A stretch of 64,000 nucleotides of DNA from Macellibacteroides fermentans (GCF_013409575.1 NZ_JACCCY010000006.1:1-64000); one strand, 5' to 3'. Positions 16,996 to 27,762 are shown, counted from the first letter of the stretch. Notes: a model not told the origin generated them from the letters alone. Translations and numbers: made by a program.

Positions 16996-19086
16996 ATGAA
17001 AGTAATAATTGCAGAAAAACCAAGCGTAGCCCGTGATATAGCGGCTATCGTTGGTGCGAGTAACCGCAAGGACGGTTATTTGGAAGGTAACGGATATTGT
17101 GTTGCATGGGCATTCGGCCACCTCGTTGGATTGGCGATGCCGCAGGATTATGGTATCACAGGATTTCAGGCTGAAAACCTACCGATACTTCCGTCAGAAT
17201 TTAAGTTGCTGCCCCGTCAAGTAAAGGACGGCAAGGAATACAAGCCCGATCCGGGAACGATGAAGCAACTAAAAGTTATCCGAGAACTATTCAATAAATG
17301 CGAGCGTATCGTGGTTGCAACCGATGCGGGTCGCGAAGGAGAGCTAATATTCAGATACATTTATAGTTATTTGGAGTGTAATAAACCTTTCGACCGTCTT
17401 TGGATAAGTTCGCTTACCGACCAAGCTATACGAAAAGGGCTGGAAAATCTTCGTCCGGGAAAAGAATATGACAACTTGTACGGTTCCGCCAAAGCACGCA
17501 GCCAAGCCGATTGGATTGTTGGAATAAACGCTTCGCAAGCCCTTTCCATATCAGCCGGACACGGCGTATGGTCGTTAGGCAGGGTACAAACGCCCACACT
17601 TGCGATGATATGCAGCCGATACCTCGAAAACAAGGAGTTCAAACCACAAACTTATTTTCAATTCAGATTGCACACAGCAAAAGATGAAATCCAATTTGCT
17701 GTAATTTCTACCGAACGGTACAATACGAAACAGGATGCAGACACAATCTTAGAGCGTATCCGCTCGTCAGAATCAGTCCGCATCGTCAATATGGAAACGA
17801 AACAAGGACGTCAGGAACCGACATTACTTTATGACCTGACCACCTTGCAGAAAGAAGCCAATAGCCGGCACGGTTTTTCGGCAGATAAAACCCTGTCGGT
17901 GGCACAATCGCTTTATGAAGCCAAGCTCATTTCTTATCCGAGAACCGGAAGCCGTTATATTTCCGATGACGTTTTTGCTGAAATACCGGCCCTAATCAGT
18001 ATGCTTTCTAATCATTCTTCATTCGGCAACTATGCAAAAACATTGTCGGAAGCAAGTCTGAACAGGCGTTCAGTAAACGACAAGAAAGTTACCGACCACC
18101 ACGCCCTGATAATTACCGAAAATACGCCGAAAGATATTTCAGCCGACCAGTGTATTATCTATGATATGATTGCTGCCCGGCTATTGGAAGCCTTTTCGGG
18201 TAAATGTACCAAAGAAAACACAAACGTTTCTTTGGATGCTGCGGGCGTTCCGTTTTCGGTTAAAGGCAGTGTTGTCCTTATTCCGGGTTGGAGAGCGGTA
18301 TTGAATGCACCCGATGATGAGAAAGGCGAAGATGATGTTTCTACACTTCCTTTCTTATCCAATGGCGACGTACTTCCTATTAACGGAACGGATTTATTGG
18401 AGAAACAAACCAATCCCCGTCCGTTACACACGGAAAGCAGTCTATTGTCTTCAATGGAAACCTGCGGCAAAGATCTGACCGATGAAGCTGAGCGGGAAGC
18501 CATTAAAGAATCGGGTATCGGTACACCTGCTACACGAGCAAGTATTATTGAAACCTTATTTTCACGTGAGTATATCATAAGGGAGAAAAAATCCCTTGTG
18601 CCGACCAACAAAGGATTGGTGGTGTATTTAGCTGTCCGTGATAAAAAGATTGCGGATATCGGTATGACGGGCGAATGGGAAAGTGCCCTGAATGAGATAG
18701 CTTCGGGAGAAATGAATGCAGATACTTTCCACAGGGGGATTGCAGTGTATGCCGCGCAGATTACCACCGAACTGTTGGGAAGTAAAATTGAAGGCGGCAA
18801 TACAAAAGAAAGTTGTCCGTGTCCCAAATGTAAAAACGGTCAGATCGTTTTCTACCCAAAAGTAGCCAAGTGTAATAACGAAGATTGCGGATTGACTGTG
18901 TTCCGGAACAAGTCGGGCAAGGACCTGACCGATGGACAACTGAAAGACCTGCTCACCAAAGGGAAAACAGGCATTATCAAAGGTTTTAAGAGCAAAAAAA
19001 ATAAGTTTTTTGATGCTGCTATCGCTTTTGACGAAGCCTATAAAACAGTTTTTGAATTTCCTCCGAGAAACAAAAAACGGAAATAA
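16996..19086 (+). CDS. topB: DNA topoisomerase III (TopB-like)
   Basis: 696 residues, type IA topoisomerase. TOPRIM domain at the N terminus (IIAEKPSVARDIA with the catalytic Glu at about 6; VATDAGREGELIFRY at about 105-119 with the DxD-type Asp), active-site tyrosine in SYPRTGSRYIS (about 314), and a C-terminal zinc-ribbon-like segment CPKCKNGQ...CNNEDCG (about 613-635). Relaxes and decatenates DNA through single-strand passage; ICE-borne copies probably help replication or resolution of transferred DNA. Part of the DUF4099-topB unit; a hairpin at 19176-19202 follows it. Confidence 0.93.
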   Translation: MKVIIAEKPSVARDIAAIVGASNRKDGYLEGNGYCVAWAFGHLVGLAMPQDYGITGFQAENLPILPSEFKLLPRQVKDGKEYKPDPGTMKQLKVIRELFNKCERIVVATDAGREGELIFRYIYSYLECNKPFDRLWISSLTDQAIRKGLENLRPGKEYDNLYGSAKARSQADWIVGINASQALSISAGHGVWSLGRVQTPTLAMICSRYLENKEFKPQTYFQFRLHTAKDEIQFAVISTERYNTKQDADTILERIRSSESVRIVNMETKQGRQEPTLLYDLTTLQKEANSRHGFSADKTLSVAQSLYEAKLISYPRTGSRYISDDVFAEIPALISMLSNHSSFGNYAKTLSEASLNRRSVNDKKVTDHHALIITENTPKDISADQCIIYDMIAARLLEAFSGKCTKENTNVSLDAAGVPFSVKGSVVLIPGWRAVLNAPDDEKGEDDVSTLPFLSNGDVLPINGTDLLEKQTNPRPLHTESSLLSSMETCGKDLTDEAEREAIKESGIGTPATRASIIETLFSREYIIREKKSLVPTNKGLVVYLAVRDKKIADIGMTGEWESALNEIASGEMNADTFHRGIAVYAAQITTELLGSKIEGGNTKESCPCPKCKNGQIVFYPKVAKCNNEDCGLTVFRNKSGKDLTDGQLKDLLTKGKTGIIKGFKSKKNKFFDAAIAFDEAYKTVFEFPPRNKKRK

Positions 19087-19092
19087 AAGTAG

Positions 19093-19100
19093 TATCTTTA
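19093..19100 (+). promoter_or_regulatory. Possible promoter for the DUF1896-methylase/helicase unit
   Basis: TATCTTTA, one mismatch from TAnnTTTG, 7 bases after the topB stop. It would give a leader of about 140 bases that contains the folded region 19159-19244. Confidence 0.35.
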
Positions 19101-19158
19101 CCGCTAAGAAAGTTCATACAGCCACAAGTTTGACGAGAAATTGTTGGATATGTACTGT

Positions 19159-19244
19159 TGGATTTTTTTAGTGGTGGCACTGGGGAGGGATACCCCGGTG
19201 CCTTTTGCATATCTACATCAACAATTTTACCACTAAAAAATTCA
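19159..19244 (+). promoter_or_regulatory. Nested inverted repeat in the DUF1896 leader (terminator or riboregulator)
   Basis: An inner GC-rich hairpin, GGCACTGGGG with CCCCGGTGCC (19176-19202, 7-base loop) is followed by TTTT, so it could end the topB transcript. It is flanked by an outer inverted repeat, TTTTTTAGTGGT on the left and ACCACTAAAAAA on the right (to 19240), whose right arm ends 10 bases before the DUF1896 ATG. The outer pairing would place the start codon next to a stem, which suggests control of translation. Structure seen, control inferred. Confidence 0.5.
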
Positions 19245-19249
19245 TCAGT

Positions 19250-19696
19250 ATGAAATACAATTCAAACTTAGAGCCTGCGGAAATGTCCTACTTCCGCCTT
19301 AATTTACTATCCTTTTTACGTGATTCCCACCCCGACAAAGCCAACGACCTTTCCTTTATTGCAGGACGTGGGGATATGGCAGCCGAAGCGTACAGCGAAG
19401 CCGTAAAAAGTGGTTTAGACCATATTCAGACAGCCGAAATTGCCAACGAAACCTTATTCAAAGGTTTGCATTTCTCTCCTTACAATGTGATTGTTGAAAT
19501 TCTTTGGAACGAGTTCTTCGACGAAGTTTCTCCCAATGAAGCCCAAGCAAAGGCAAAAGAACTATTGCCCGAATGTCAAGCGGTATTTTCCAACTACAAC
19601 CTGAATGATGATTTTGCCGAGACGACAGAGTACCAGTCGCTCTATACGGAGCTTGTCGGCACAATCCTGATTTTGCTCGAAAATGAGTTACAATAA
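19250..19696 (+). CDS. DUF1896 protein
   Basis: 148 residues from the ATG at 19250; a TTG 45 bases earlier would add an unlikely N terminus and lies in the leader hairpin. Acidic, helical, with the family phrase [20 protein letters not shown] near the start and ALFKGL-like text [11 protein letters not shown] at about 85. DUF1896 proteins are found with the large methylase-helicase of Bacteroides mobile elements; function unknown. It overlaps that gene by 14 bases, so the two are translationally coupled and may form a complex. Confidence 0.85.
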   Translation: MKYNSNLEPAEMSYFRLNLLSFLRDSHPDKANDLSFIAGRGDMAAEAYSEAVKSGLDHIQTAEIANETLFKGLHFSPYNVIVEILWNEFFDEVSPNEAQAKAKELLPECQAVFSNYNLNDDFAETTEYQSLYTELVGTILILLENELQ

Positions 19697-22600
19697 GCGA
19701 ACTCATTTGCGTCAGAACATTGATGCTGTCAAGTTGGCGTTAAGGCTCGACAAGGAACAGAAGAGAGCAACTCCCGAAGAGCGGGAAATACTCGCCAACT
19801 ATTCAGGTTTCGGAGGAATTAAGGCAATTCTTAATCCTGCGGAAAAGCCCGAAGATATTGAGCGGTGGTCTAAATCCGAAATCGAGCTTTTTCCCTTAGT
19901 GCAGGAACTTCACGAGGTACTCCGTGAAAGTTCTCCCACACCGGAAGTTTACAAACGCTATGTCAGTTCCTTGAAAAGCTCTATCCTAACGGCATTTTAT
20001 ACGCCGAAGCCTGTTATTAACGCGTTGGCGGATGCCTTAAAAGATAGCGGTATCACACCGACTCGCTTCTTAGAACCCAGTGCCGGCACAGGTGCTTTTA
20101 TTGCCTCTTTCAAAGAAATCGCACCCGAAGCCAAAGTAACCGGATTTGAAAAGGATTTGCTTACGGGAAAAATCCTCTCACACCTTTACCCGCAAGATAA
20201 AGTGCGGATTGAGGGTTACGAGAAAATGGAAGGACGTTACGCACAGCATTTTGATGTGATAGCATCCAATATTCCATTTGGCGATATTGCCGTATTTGAC
20301 CCGCTGTTATCCACCCACGAGATACCGGCGGTCAAACAATCGACACAGGCTATCCACAACTACTTTTTTACCAAAAGCGTTATGACGGCAAGAGAGGGCG
20401 GAATAATCGCCTTTATCACTTCACAGGGCGTTCTTAATTCAGAGCAAAACAAGCCGATACGTGAATACCTGATGAGCACCTGCGATGTGGTTTCGGCTGT
20501 CCGCTTACCGAACAACCTCTTTACCGACCACGCCGGAACTGATGTCGGCAGCGATTTGATTATCCTGCAACGCAACAGTCAAAATACGGAATTGAACCAA
20601 CGACAGCAGAATTTTATCGAATCCCGCAAGTTGTCAAACGATATTTCCATCAATAACCTGTTTCGTGATTTCGACAGGGTGGTGCAGACCGGTTCAAAGA
20701 TAGATACCGACCCTTATGGCAAACCTGCCATTGTCTTTACACACGAGGGTGGAGTGGACGGTATTGCCAAAGACCTGCGTAAAATGCTGGATGAAGATTT
20801 TTCCCAACATTTGGATTTACAACGATACCAAAACTTTGCACAAGATGCTTCGGAACAAATAAAGTCTTTGCCCACCGAAGAAATAGAGTTGAAACCTGAA
20901 TCAGAAGAAGCCGTATATGCCAACGACCTCAATCCCCTTTGGCAAACAGATGAGCTTGATCCTTTTTGGGAAGCACTTGAAGAACATTGGTTTTCTGATG
21001 AAAATATGCTTTCACAGAATACAAGAGAAACTGTTTCCATAGAACAATCGGTAAAAAATGAATCTGAAAAGCAAACCCTAAACAAGCCAACTTCGGGATT
21101 TGCAACTACTCTTTTCGATATGGACAACCCTGCCATTAAAAAAGAGCCGACTCCGGAGACAAAACCGAAGCCTGTTACAGAGCAACCATTAATTACGCTC
21201 TATGACCTCTTCGGATTTACCCAAGAGGAACGCAGTCAGGCAAATAAACCAAGAAAACGGAGCAAGAAGCCTCAAAAGCAGGAAAGCAAACCACAAGAAC
21301 TTCCTTTTATGGATTGGCGGGAAGAATTGCAGTATGAAGCCACTCAAAAGAGGGAACAATTGCAACAGGAAACAGCACAAGCTTATCCCGTATTCGATGC
21401 CCGTCGGGAAGAACAATTGGAAAACCTTCGGGCGGAAGCTGAACGGGAACAACAAGAGCGTTTGAAACCTGTCCCTTTCCAACCGGAAGATATTCCATCC
21501 CATTACAGGGAAGGCACATTGGTAACGGACAATAACAACCGTATCGGTTATTTACGTGATTTGAACGGATTTCAGCCGATGTTCCATCCGCTTCAGCTCA
21601 CCGGAACACAGCAGGCGAAAGCATCCCTTTACATCGAAATACGGGATACTTATCACCACCTGTACAGCAACGAAGCAACAAGGTTGGAAGCAAATCCCGC
21701 CTTGCGTGAAATGCTCAACAGGCTTTATGATGATTTTACCCGCCGTTTCGGAAACATAAACGACGCGAAAAACCTGAGCCTTATTAAAATGGATGCCGGA
21801 GGAACGGAAATTTTGTCCCTTGAACGCTATGTCAACGGCAAAGCTGTCAAAGCCGATATTTTCCAACAACCGGTTGCTTTTAATCCAAACGAAATAACTT
21901 CTGCCGATAACGCACGGGAAGCCCTGACCGCTTCGCTCAACAAATACGCGACTGTTGATCTTGACTATATGGCAGGGCTTACAGGCGGCACTTCGGAAGA
22001 GATTTTATACGAACTAAAAGGGCAGGTATTCTTCAACCCGATGATCGGTGCTTATGAAATCGCGGACAAATTCATAAGTGGCAATGTAATTTCCAAAGCC
22101 GAACACGTCGAACGCTATCTGGACAATCATCCCGATAATGAATCCGCAAAAGAATCCCTCACAGCACTTCGGGAAGCAACGCCCCGTCCGATATCCTTTG
22201 AGGATTTGGACTTCAATTTTGGAGAACGATGGATTCCGACAGGTATTTACAGCAAGTATGCTTCGTACTTGTTCGATACCGATGTGTCGGTACACTATGC
22301 ACAAAGCCGGGATGAATACAGTCTGAAAGCCGACCATAAGAATATCAAGATTTGGGATCAATACGCTGTCAGGGCACAAAGTCGGAGTTATGACGGGATT
22401 GCGTTGATGAAGCACGCTTTGCACAATACCTCTCCCGATATTACCAAGAAAGTACGAAAATTGGTTGACGGAGAAATGCAAGACGTTAAAGTGAGAGATT
22501 CGGAATCCATCCAACTTGCCAATTCCAAGATTGACGAGATACGCAACGGTTTTACCGAATGGTTGGGCGAACAGTCGCAGGAGTTCAAAGACCGGTTGGC

Positions 22601-25406
22601 GGATAAATACAACCGCACGTTCAACTGCTTCGTTCGTCCCGATTACGACGGCAGTCATCAGGAGTTTCCCGGATTGGACTTGAAGGGTTTAGGTATCCCC
22701 GACCTGTACAAGAGCCAAAAAGATGCGGTTTGGATGGATAAACTCAATGGAGGGGGCATCATCGACCACGAGGTGGGCGGTGGAAAAACCCTGATAATGT
22801 GCGTAAGCGCCTACGAGAAAAAACGGTTGGGATTAGTTAACAAACCCCTCATTATGGCTCTCAAAGCCAATGTACACGAGATAGCCCAAACTTTCTGTAC
22901 GGCTTATCCCAATGCAAAGGTACTGTATCCGGGTAAGGAAGATTTTACCCCTGCAAAACGGGCGAAGATCTTCAACGAAATGAAGAACAACAACTGGGAT
23001 GCTATCATTTTGACGCACGAACAATTTGGTATGATCCCCCAGTCGCCCGAGATACAGCAACGCATTTTACAGGCGGAACTCGATTCGGTCGAAGAAAATT
23101 TGGAAGTATTAAGGGCACAGGGCAAGGAGATTTCCCGTGCAATGGAGAAAGGTCTGGTTAAACGACAACTTAATCTTGAAGCCAAGTTAAATACGATCGC
23201 TTATCAGATTGAAAACCGGAAAGATGATACAGTCGATTTTCGTTTAATGGGCATCGACCATTTGTACGTTGATGAGAGCCACCGTTTCAAGAACCTGACC
23301 TTTACCACCCGTCACGATAGAGTGGCAGGATTGGGAAATGCCGAAGGTTCTCAACGTGCCTTAAATATGCTGTTCGCCTTGCGTACCATTCAGGACAGGA
23401 CGGGAAAGGATTTGGGAGCGACTTTCCTTTCAGGTACAACCATTTCCAATTCACTGACGGAGTTATACTTGCTTTTCAAGTATCTCCGGCCAAACGAACT
23501 GGAACGGCAGAACATAAATACGTTCGATGCCTGGGCGGCTATTTTTGCCAAAAAGTCGATAGACTATGAATTTTCGGTTACGAACGAGATTGTACAGAAA
23601 GAACGCTTCCGGTATTTTATCAAAGTACCCGAATTGGCGGCTTTTTATGCCGAAATTACGGATTATCGCTCCGCCGAAGATATCGGAATCGACCGGCCTG
23701 TCAAGAATGAAATCCTGCACAATATTCCACCTACGCCCGACCAACAGGAATTTATTCAGAAGTTGGTAGAGTTTGCCAAGACAGGCAAAGGCGAAGTATT
23801 GGGACGTGCTCCGCTATCGGAAAGCGAAGAAAAAGCAAAGATGCTGATCGCGACGGACTATGCCCGCAAAATGTCGCTCGATATGCGGTTGATTGACCCC
23901 GTAAAGTACGGCGACCATATAGATAACAAGGCTTCACACGTTGCTAAGATGGTATCGGATTACTATACCAAATTCAAGGATCACAAGGCTACACAGTTTG
24001 TTTTCTCTGATTTGGGGACCTACAAACCCGGAGAATGGAATCCCTGTTCCGAGATAAAGCGTAAACTGATGGATGACTACGGAATCCCCGCTCACGAAAT
24101 ACGCTTTATTCAGGAGGCAAAAACGGACAAGGCTCGCAAAACAATGATAAAAGATATGAACGAGGGCAAGATCCGTGTGTTGTTTGGCTCTACCGAAATG
24201 TTGGGAACAGGTGTAAATGCCCAAAAACGATGCGTTGCCATTCACCATTTGGATGCGCCTTGGCGACCGTCCGACCTTGAACAGCGAGACGGTCGGGGCA
24301 TTCGTAAAGGTAATGATATTGCCAAACTGTATGCCGGCAATAAAGTGGATGTACTGATTTACGCCGTTGAAAAATCATTGGACGCTTATAAATTCGGTTT
24401 GTTGCATAATAAGCAGCTTTTCATCCGCCAGTTGAAAAACAACTCAATGGGTAGCCGTACCATTGACGAAGGCAGCATGGACGAAAAAGGCGGAATGAAC
24501 TTTTCTGAATACGTGGCTATCCTTTCAGGTAATACCGAGTTACTCGAAAAAGCACGGCTGGAGAAGAAGATCGCTTCCCTTGAATCGGAACGACAGGCGT
24601 TTACCAGAGGTAAATCATCATCCCGCCATAAGTTGGAAGGTATTATGTCCGATGTGGAGAAAAATGACGGTATAATTAGCCGTATTTCCAAAGATATGGA
24701 AGCATTCAATTCCCGTGTTCAGTTTCAATCGGATGGCGTTACCCGCCTGAATCCTGTTTTATTGGACGGTTTGCAGGAAAGTAATCCGAAAGAGGTTGGA
24801 ATAAAATTAAATGAGATAGCCGACAAAGCCCGGACTCACGGAGCACACGATAAAATCGGTACACTTTATGGTTTTGATTTATTGGTAAAATCCGAAACGA
24901 GTAATAAAGACGGTTTTGATGTGATACAAAACCGCTTTTTTGCCAAAGGGGAAGGAGGTATTCTTTACAATTACAATCACGGTTATATTGCTTCTGACCC
25001 GAAGACAGCAGCACTGAATTTTCTGAATGCCCTTGATACGATGCCTAAATTGTTGGAGAAATACCAATCGGATAATGAGAAATTGCAAAAGGATATTCCC
25101 GTTCTCAAAGAAGTCGTCGAAGCCACTTGGCGGAAAGAACCGGAACTGAAAGTGCTGAAAGATGACCTGATTAAATTAGACCGTGAAATCCAACTCTCGC
25201 TCAAACCAATCGAGGAGAGCGTACAGAACGATGCCGTTTCGATAAATAGTGCAAACCAGCCTACTGCCTCTGTCCGGGACACTCCTTTACCCAACAATTT
25301 ACAGGGAGTGAAAGACATTATGGGTGACAGGCTTTTAATTGCATCGGTGGGGGGTAGTCCGCCGAAAGTGGAGAAGAAAGATACATCTAAGGCATTCAAG
25401 CTTTAA
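19683..25406 (+). CDS. Giant N6-adenine methylase-like/SNF2-type helicase fusion
   Basis: 1907 residues. Methylase part: AdoMet motif [12 protein letters not shown] at about 130 and motif IV as NIPF (about 195) where active N6-adenine enzymes usually have NPPF/Y. A Gln/Glu/Lys-rich linker covers about 470-600. Helicase part: Walker [10 protein letters not shown] at about 1030, motif II DESHRF at about 1196, SGTTISN (motif III-like), and the C-terminal lobe with LGTGVNAQ (about 1508) and [10 protein letters not shown] (about 1535). C-terminal coiled coil from about 1620. The layout recalls phage P1 DarB, an anti-restriction methylase-helicase, so protecting transferred DNA is a reasonable guess. 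This protein is standard in Bacteroides ICEs. Ends in a terminator shared with the convergent abiEii gene. Confidence 0.85.
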   Translation: MSYNKRTHLRQNIDAVKLALRLDKEQKRATPEEREILANYSGFGGIKAILNPAEKPEDIERWSKSEIELFPLVQELHEVLRESSPTPEVYKRYVSSLKSSILTAFYTPKPVINALADALKDSGITPTRFLEPSAGTGAFIASFKEIAPEAKVTGFEKDLLTGKILSHLYPQDKVRIEGYEKMEGRYAQHFDVIASNIPFGDIAVFDPLLSTHEIPAVKQSTQAIHNYFFTKSVMTAREGGIIAFITSQGVLNSEQNKPIREYLMSTCDVVSAVRLPNNLFTDHAGTDVGSDLIILQRNSQNTELNQRQQNFIESRKLSNDISINNLFRDFDRVVQTGSKIDTDPYGKPAIVFTHEGGVDGIAKDLRKMLDEDFSQHLDLQRYQNFAQDASEQIKSLPTEEIELKPESEEAVYANDLNPLWQTDELDPFWEALEEHWFSDENMLSQNTRETVSIEQSVKNESEKQTLNKPTSGFATTLFDMDNPAIKKEPTPETKPKPVTEQPLITLYDLFGFTQEERSQANKPRKRSKKPQKQESKPQELPFMDWREELQYEATQKREQLQQETAQAYPVFDARREEQLENLRAEAEREQQERLKPVPFQPEDIPSHYREGTLVTDNNNRIGYLRDLNGFQPMFHPLQLTGTQQAKASLYIEIRDTYHHLYSNEATRLEANPALREMLNRLYDDFTRRFGNINDAKNLSLIKMDAGGTEILSLERYVNGKAVKADIFQQPVAFNPNEITSADNAREALTASLNKYATVDLDYMAGLTGGTSEEILYELKGQVFFNPMIGAYEIADKFISGNVISKAEHVERYLDNHPDNESAKESLTALREATPRPISFEDLDFNFGERWIPTGIYSKYASYLFDTDVSVHYAQSRDEYSLKADHKNIKIWDQYAVRAQSRSYDGIALMKHALHNTSPDITKKVRKLVDGEMQDVKVRDSESIQLANSKIDEIRNGFTEWLGEQSQEFKDRLADKYNRTFNCFVRPDYDGSHQEFPGLDLKGLGIPDLYKSQKDAVWMDKLNGGGIIDHEVGGGKTLIMCVSAYEKKRLGLVNKPLIMALKANVHEIAQTFCTAYPNAKVLYPGKEDFTPAKRAKIFNEMKNNNWDAIILTHEQFGMIPQSPEIQQRILQAELDSVEENLEVLRAQGKEISRAMEKGLVKRQLNLEAKLNTIAYQIENRKDDTVDFRLMGIDHLYVDESHRFKNLTFTTRHDRVAGLGNAEGSQRALNMLFALRTIQDRTGKDLGATFLSGTTISNSLTELYLLFKYLRPNELERQNINTFDAWAAIFAKKSIDYEFSVTNEIVQKERFRYFIKVPELAAFYAEITDYRSAEDIGIDRPVKNEILHNIPPTPDQQEFIQKLVEFAKTGKGEVLGRAPLSESEEKAKMLIATDYARKMSLDMRLIDPVKYGDHIDNKASHVAKMVSDYYTKFKDHKATQFVFSDLGTYKPGEWNPCSEIKRKLMDDYGIPAHEIRFIQEAKTDKARKTMIKDMNEGKIRVLFGSTEMLGTGVNAQKRCVAIHHLDAPWRPSDLEQRDGRGIRKGNDIAKLYAGNKVDVLIYAVEKSLDAYKFGLLHNKQLFIRQLKNNSMGSRTIDEGSMDEKGGMNFSEYVAILSGNTELLEKARLEKKIASLESERQAFTRGKSSSRHKLEGIMSDVEKNDGIISRISKDMEAFNSRVQFQSDGVTRLNPVLLDGLQESNPKEVGIKLNEIADKARTHGAHDKIGTLYGFDLLVKSETSNKDGFDVIQNRFFAKGEGGILYNYNHGYIASDPKTAALNFLNALDTMPKLLEKYQSDNEKLQKDIPVLKEVVEATWRKEPELKVLKDDLIKLDREIQLSLKPIEESVQNDAVSINSANQPTASVRDTPLPNNLQGVKDIMGDRLLIASVGGSPPKVEKKDTSKAFKL

Positions 25407-25412
25407 TAGAAA

Positions 25413-25438
25413 TGGCGATTGAACATATCCAATCGCCA
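25413..25438. terminator. Bidirectional terminator
   Basis: TGGCGATT and AATCGCCA form a perfect 8-bp stem with a 10-base loop, followed on the plus strand by CTTTTATTATTTTTTTT. It sits between the convergent methylase-helicase and abiEii genes. Confidence 0.75.
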
Positions 25439-25444
25439 CTTTTA

Positions 25445-26521
25445 TTATTTTTTTTCTGTGCTTGAAGTTATTTCAGATAACTGGTATAGGTAGAAGAACG
25501 CTTCTGGATTTGATTTTTTAAATTTATTAAATTTGGTACTTGTCGGTTCTTTTATCAGCCAATCTTTCATTTCTTGTATTTTTTCAGCATCGAATTTCTT
25601 TATATCCGTTTGTCCATATTTTATTACGGTAGCCATATATGCCACTTTTGCCGCATAAGTAATTGCCTTTTCAAGATGAAACACTTCCGAGTAAATAAAG
25701 CCCTTTACTTGCAATATACCTTTGGAGAGAATAGCGAAATCCGCCTTACCGTGATTACCCCGCAAACATATCTCTAATGAATTATCAATAATATCATCGA
25801 GTACGTCTGAAACCGTACAAATATTTTCCCTGTATTGTATTTCCGTTTCGGCAAATGATGAAAATACAGAAGAAACTATCTCCGCATTATCTGCATGGTC
25901 GCACAAGCAACCTATATCATACATTTGCTTGATAATTTCCATACCCATTTCTTTTTCGCCCTTCTTATAGGGTATGCCTGTTGTATTGGGAGCAAAGGCA
26001 GTCAGTTTGTCGCCCAGTATGTTGTTGAAATCAGGAACTCTTACTTGTGTTGCTGTTCCGTCTAATTTCACAAACAAACTATCTATAGGAACTTCAACCA
26101 CATTTTGATAGTTTATTTTTTCTTTCAGAATATCCAGTAATACATAAGATTCTTTTTCTTCAATAACCGAATGGAAATACAGTTTATAATGTACTTTGTC
26201 TATTTTGGCTTTTGCCTTACGTGGGTGTTCTTCAAATCGAGTGAACCCATATTCTTTACAGATTTCGTCTAATATACTATCGAATTTCGCTTCTTTTTCG
26301 GGTACAATAATATCAATATCTATGGATAACCGTTTGCTCGAACGGAATAATAACATTAAAGCAGTTCCCCCTTTGAAAACAAAATCCAAATTAGATTTTG
26401 CAAGACCTTCTAAAAGCATTAAAGCTCTCACTACTTTTTCGACAAGTATTTTATCTTTTGCCTTTGTGGATTTTGTTATTGCTTCAATCCACTCTTTTGA
26501 TGCGTTTTCTGATTTTATCAT
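25445..26521 (-). CDS. abiEii: AbiEii-type nucleotidyltransferase toxin (first AbiE pair)
   Basis: 358 residues. The N-terminal part has the nucleotidyltransferase core FKGGTALMLLFRSSKRLSID followed by IDIIVPE, i.e. GG-S and DxD-like ligands (about 60-85), of the AbiEii/AbiGii family. These enzymes add nucleotides to tRNA or a similar target and halt growth on phage infection; they are held back by the cognate antitoxin at expression level. The gene follows its partner by 29 bases and a copy of the antitoxin operator half-site lies 5 bases upstream of its ATG. AT-rich cargo between the methylase-helicase and the HTH/replication block. Confidence 0.88.
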   Translation of the reverse strand: MIKSENASKEWIEAITKSTKAKDKILVEKVVRALMLLEGLAKSNLDFVFKGGTALMLLFRSSKRLSIDIDIIVPEKEAKFDSILDEICKEYGFTRFEEHPRKAKAKIDKVHYKLYFHSVIEEKESYVLLDILKEKINYQNVVEVPIDSLFVKLDGTATQVRVPDFNNILGDKLTAFAPNTTGIPYKKGEKEMGMEIIKQMYDIGCLCDHADNAEIVSSVFSSFAETEIQYRENICTVSDVLDDIIDNSLEICLRGNHGKADFAILSKGILQVKGFIYSEVFHLEKAITYAAKVAYMATVIKYGQTDIKKFDAEKIQEMKDWLIKEPTSTKFNKFKKSNPEAFFYLYQLSEITSSTEKK

Positions 26522-26525
26522 ATTT

Positions 26526-26563
26526 TCAAATTTACGTCAATTTATGACGATTATTGACGATTT
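26526..26563. promoter_or_regulatory. Extra operator half-site at the toxin start
   Basis: TCAAATTTACGTCAA (26526-26540) is the same 14-mer as one arm of the operator at 27301-27343, followed by two more TGACGA words (26545 and 26555). It covers the intergenic space between antitoxin stop and toxin ATG. A regulator bound here could repress or tune the toxin separately. The repeat is exact; binding is inferred. Confidence 0.55.
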
Positions 26564-27270
26564 ATAGTTTTCAAGATATCCTCTATTTCCCTTCTCTTAT
26601 TTTTACGCCCTGCATATCTAAGCATCGTGTTTTGATTGATCGTGTATTTCTCAAAAGCAGTGCGTATAATCGTATATATTTCGTTTCCTTGAAAAGATAT
26701 TAGTTCTTTATCCGTTGCTAAATCCACCAACATTTTTTCGAGAGTAGCCACATAGCAGTTTTTCACCTTTTGTGTAGGAGAATCCGATATCAAAGGACGA
26801 ATAATAATTGTGTCGCTGAAATCCGATATATCTCCATAAAGATTACTAATCAGCATCACTTTTGAATATTGCTCTTTCAAAGCATAATATACAGCATCTA
26901 ACGCATCTTTCTCTACATCCACAAATAGAATGTTGAAATTGATAAGATGTTGCGAGAAATAATTAACGTGGGACAATTCCCACTGGCAATAGTTGGCAAA
27001 TGGAAAATTTTTGTTTATAAACTGGCTAATGCTTTTTTTCTTATGGGTAATTTCTGGAACAAATATTTCTGTTTTACCTAAACGGTATAACCCTTTGCCC
27101 ACCCTTTGAAGTACTCCTTCCTGAACAAGAGCATACACACGCCAATTCACAGTTGTTTTAGGAATAGAGGGTTCTTCCTTCCTATAAAAAGCATCAATAT
27201 CTTTTAATTCAATGATATTTTTGCTGCCAAACTCTTTTTGCAGCTTGTCGATATTTGTTATTTTACTCAT
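26551..27270 (-). CDS. abiEi: AbiEi-type antitoxin/autoregulator (first AbiE pair)
   Basis: 239 residues from the ATG at 27270. A longer frame to 27294 is rejected because it would begin upstream of the predicted transcription start. The N-terminal third is winged-helix-like (VNWRVYALVQEGVLQRVGKG, then LYRLGKTE), as in AbiEi proteins that bind their own promoter; the C-terminal part is of the kind found before AbiEii (resembling the DUF6577 group). Antitoxins of this type neutralise without a stable complex and repress their operon through inverted repeats, and a perfect 14-bp inverted repeat indeed lies upstream. Confidence 0.8.
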   Translation of the reverse strand: MSKITNIDKLQKEFGSKNIIELKDIDAFYRKEEPSIPKTTVNWRVYALVQEGVLQRVGKGLYRLGKTEIFVPEITHKKKSISQFINKNFPFANYCQWELSHVNYFSQHLINFNILFVDVEKDALDAVYYALKEQYSKVMLISNLYGDISDFSDTIIIRPLISDSPTQKVKNCYVATLEKMLVDLATDKELISFQGNEIYTIIRTAFEKYTINQNTMLRYAGRKNKRREIEDILKTINRQ

Positions 27271-27291
27271 ATATGCTACTTTAATTCTCTG

Positions 27292-27343
27292 CAAAGGTAA
27301 TCAAATTTACGTCAATAAATAGTTTTTTTTGACGTAAATTTGA
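27292..27343 (-). promoter_or_regulatory. Promoter and operator of the first AbiE pair
   Basis: The minus strand has TACCTTTG (27292-27299) as -7 box. Directly upstream lie TCAAATTTACGTCA (27301-27314) and its perfect reverse complement TGACGTAAATTTGA (27330-27343), 15 bases apart. The arms cover the -33 region, so a bound AbiEi dimer would block polymerase. Confidence 0.75.
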
Positions 27344-27350
27344 AAAGACA

Positions 27351-27384
27351 AAACCCGTGCCTGTCATCACGACGGTACGGGTTT
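27351..27384 (-). terminator. Terminator of the HTH/replication operon
   Basis: AAACCCGTGCC pairs with GGTACGGGTTT (one mismatch) around a 12-base loop; on the minus strand the stem is followed by TGTCTTTTC. It ends the block 30127-27434 before the AbiE promoter. Confidence 0.6.
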
Positions 27385-27433
27385 CTGTCAAACTGAAATT
27401 TCTAAAAATGAATGTATTGAAATTAAACAGCCC

Positions 27434-27748
27434 TCACGGGTTTTCCGTAGGCTTCCTGCCATTCCGTTTTTTATTGAAATTTTCTCTGATGAACGTATGT
27501 ACATCACTCTCTTTATAGTAGGTCTTTTGGTAAACCGTCTGAAAAGGCAGTTCGCCTGTACTGCGATAGCGTTGCAGCGTTCGCTTACTTATATGGAGAA
27601 GCTGACACAAATCCTGATTGTCAAGCAATAGTTCTCCGTCTAACATATTCCTACGTTTACTCATTTTATCAAGGGTTTTATCCTGTTTGTCGAAGCGGTA
27701 CATGACTCGTTCCATCCATGCTTCAAAGTCTTCTCTGCTGATATACAT
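27434..27748 (-). CDS. Small helix-turn-helix (excisionase-like) protein
   Basis: 104 residues, with a MerR/excisionase-type HTH_17 domain at about 38-92: LLDNQDLCQLLHISKRTLQR, then YRSTGELPFQTVYQKTYYKE. Such proteins bind DNA and in ICEs act as excisionase or as regulator of the replication block. It starts 14 bases after the replication gene stop, and belongs to the same operon. The C-terminal tail is basic (KKRNGRK). A second protein of this type is encoded at 29768-30127. Confidence 0.8.
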   Translation of the reverse strand: MYISREDFEAWMERVMYRFDKQDKTLDKMSKRRNMLDGELLLDNQDLCQLLHISKRTLQRYRSTGELPFQTVYQKTYYKESDVHTFIRENFNKKRNGRKPTENP

Positions 27749-27762
27749 AATTGTTCAAGTGT

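Noticed and set aside
27271-27294. Longer abiEi start at 27294
   Set aside because: It lies within the -7 box (27292-27299), upstream of the probable transcription start.
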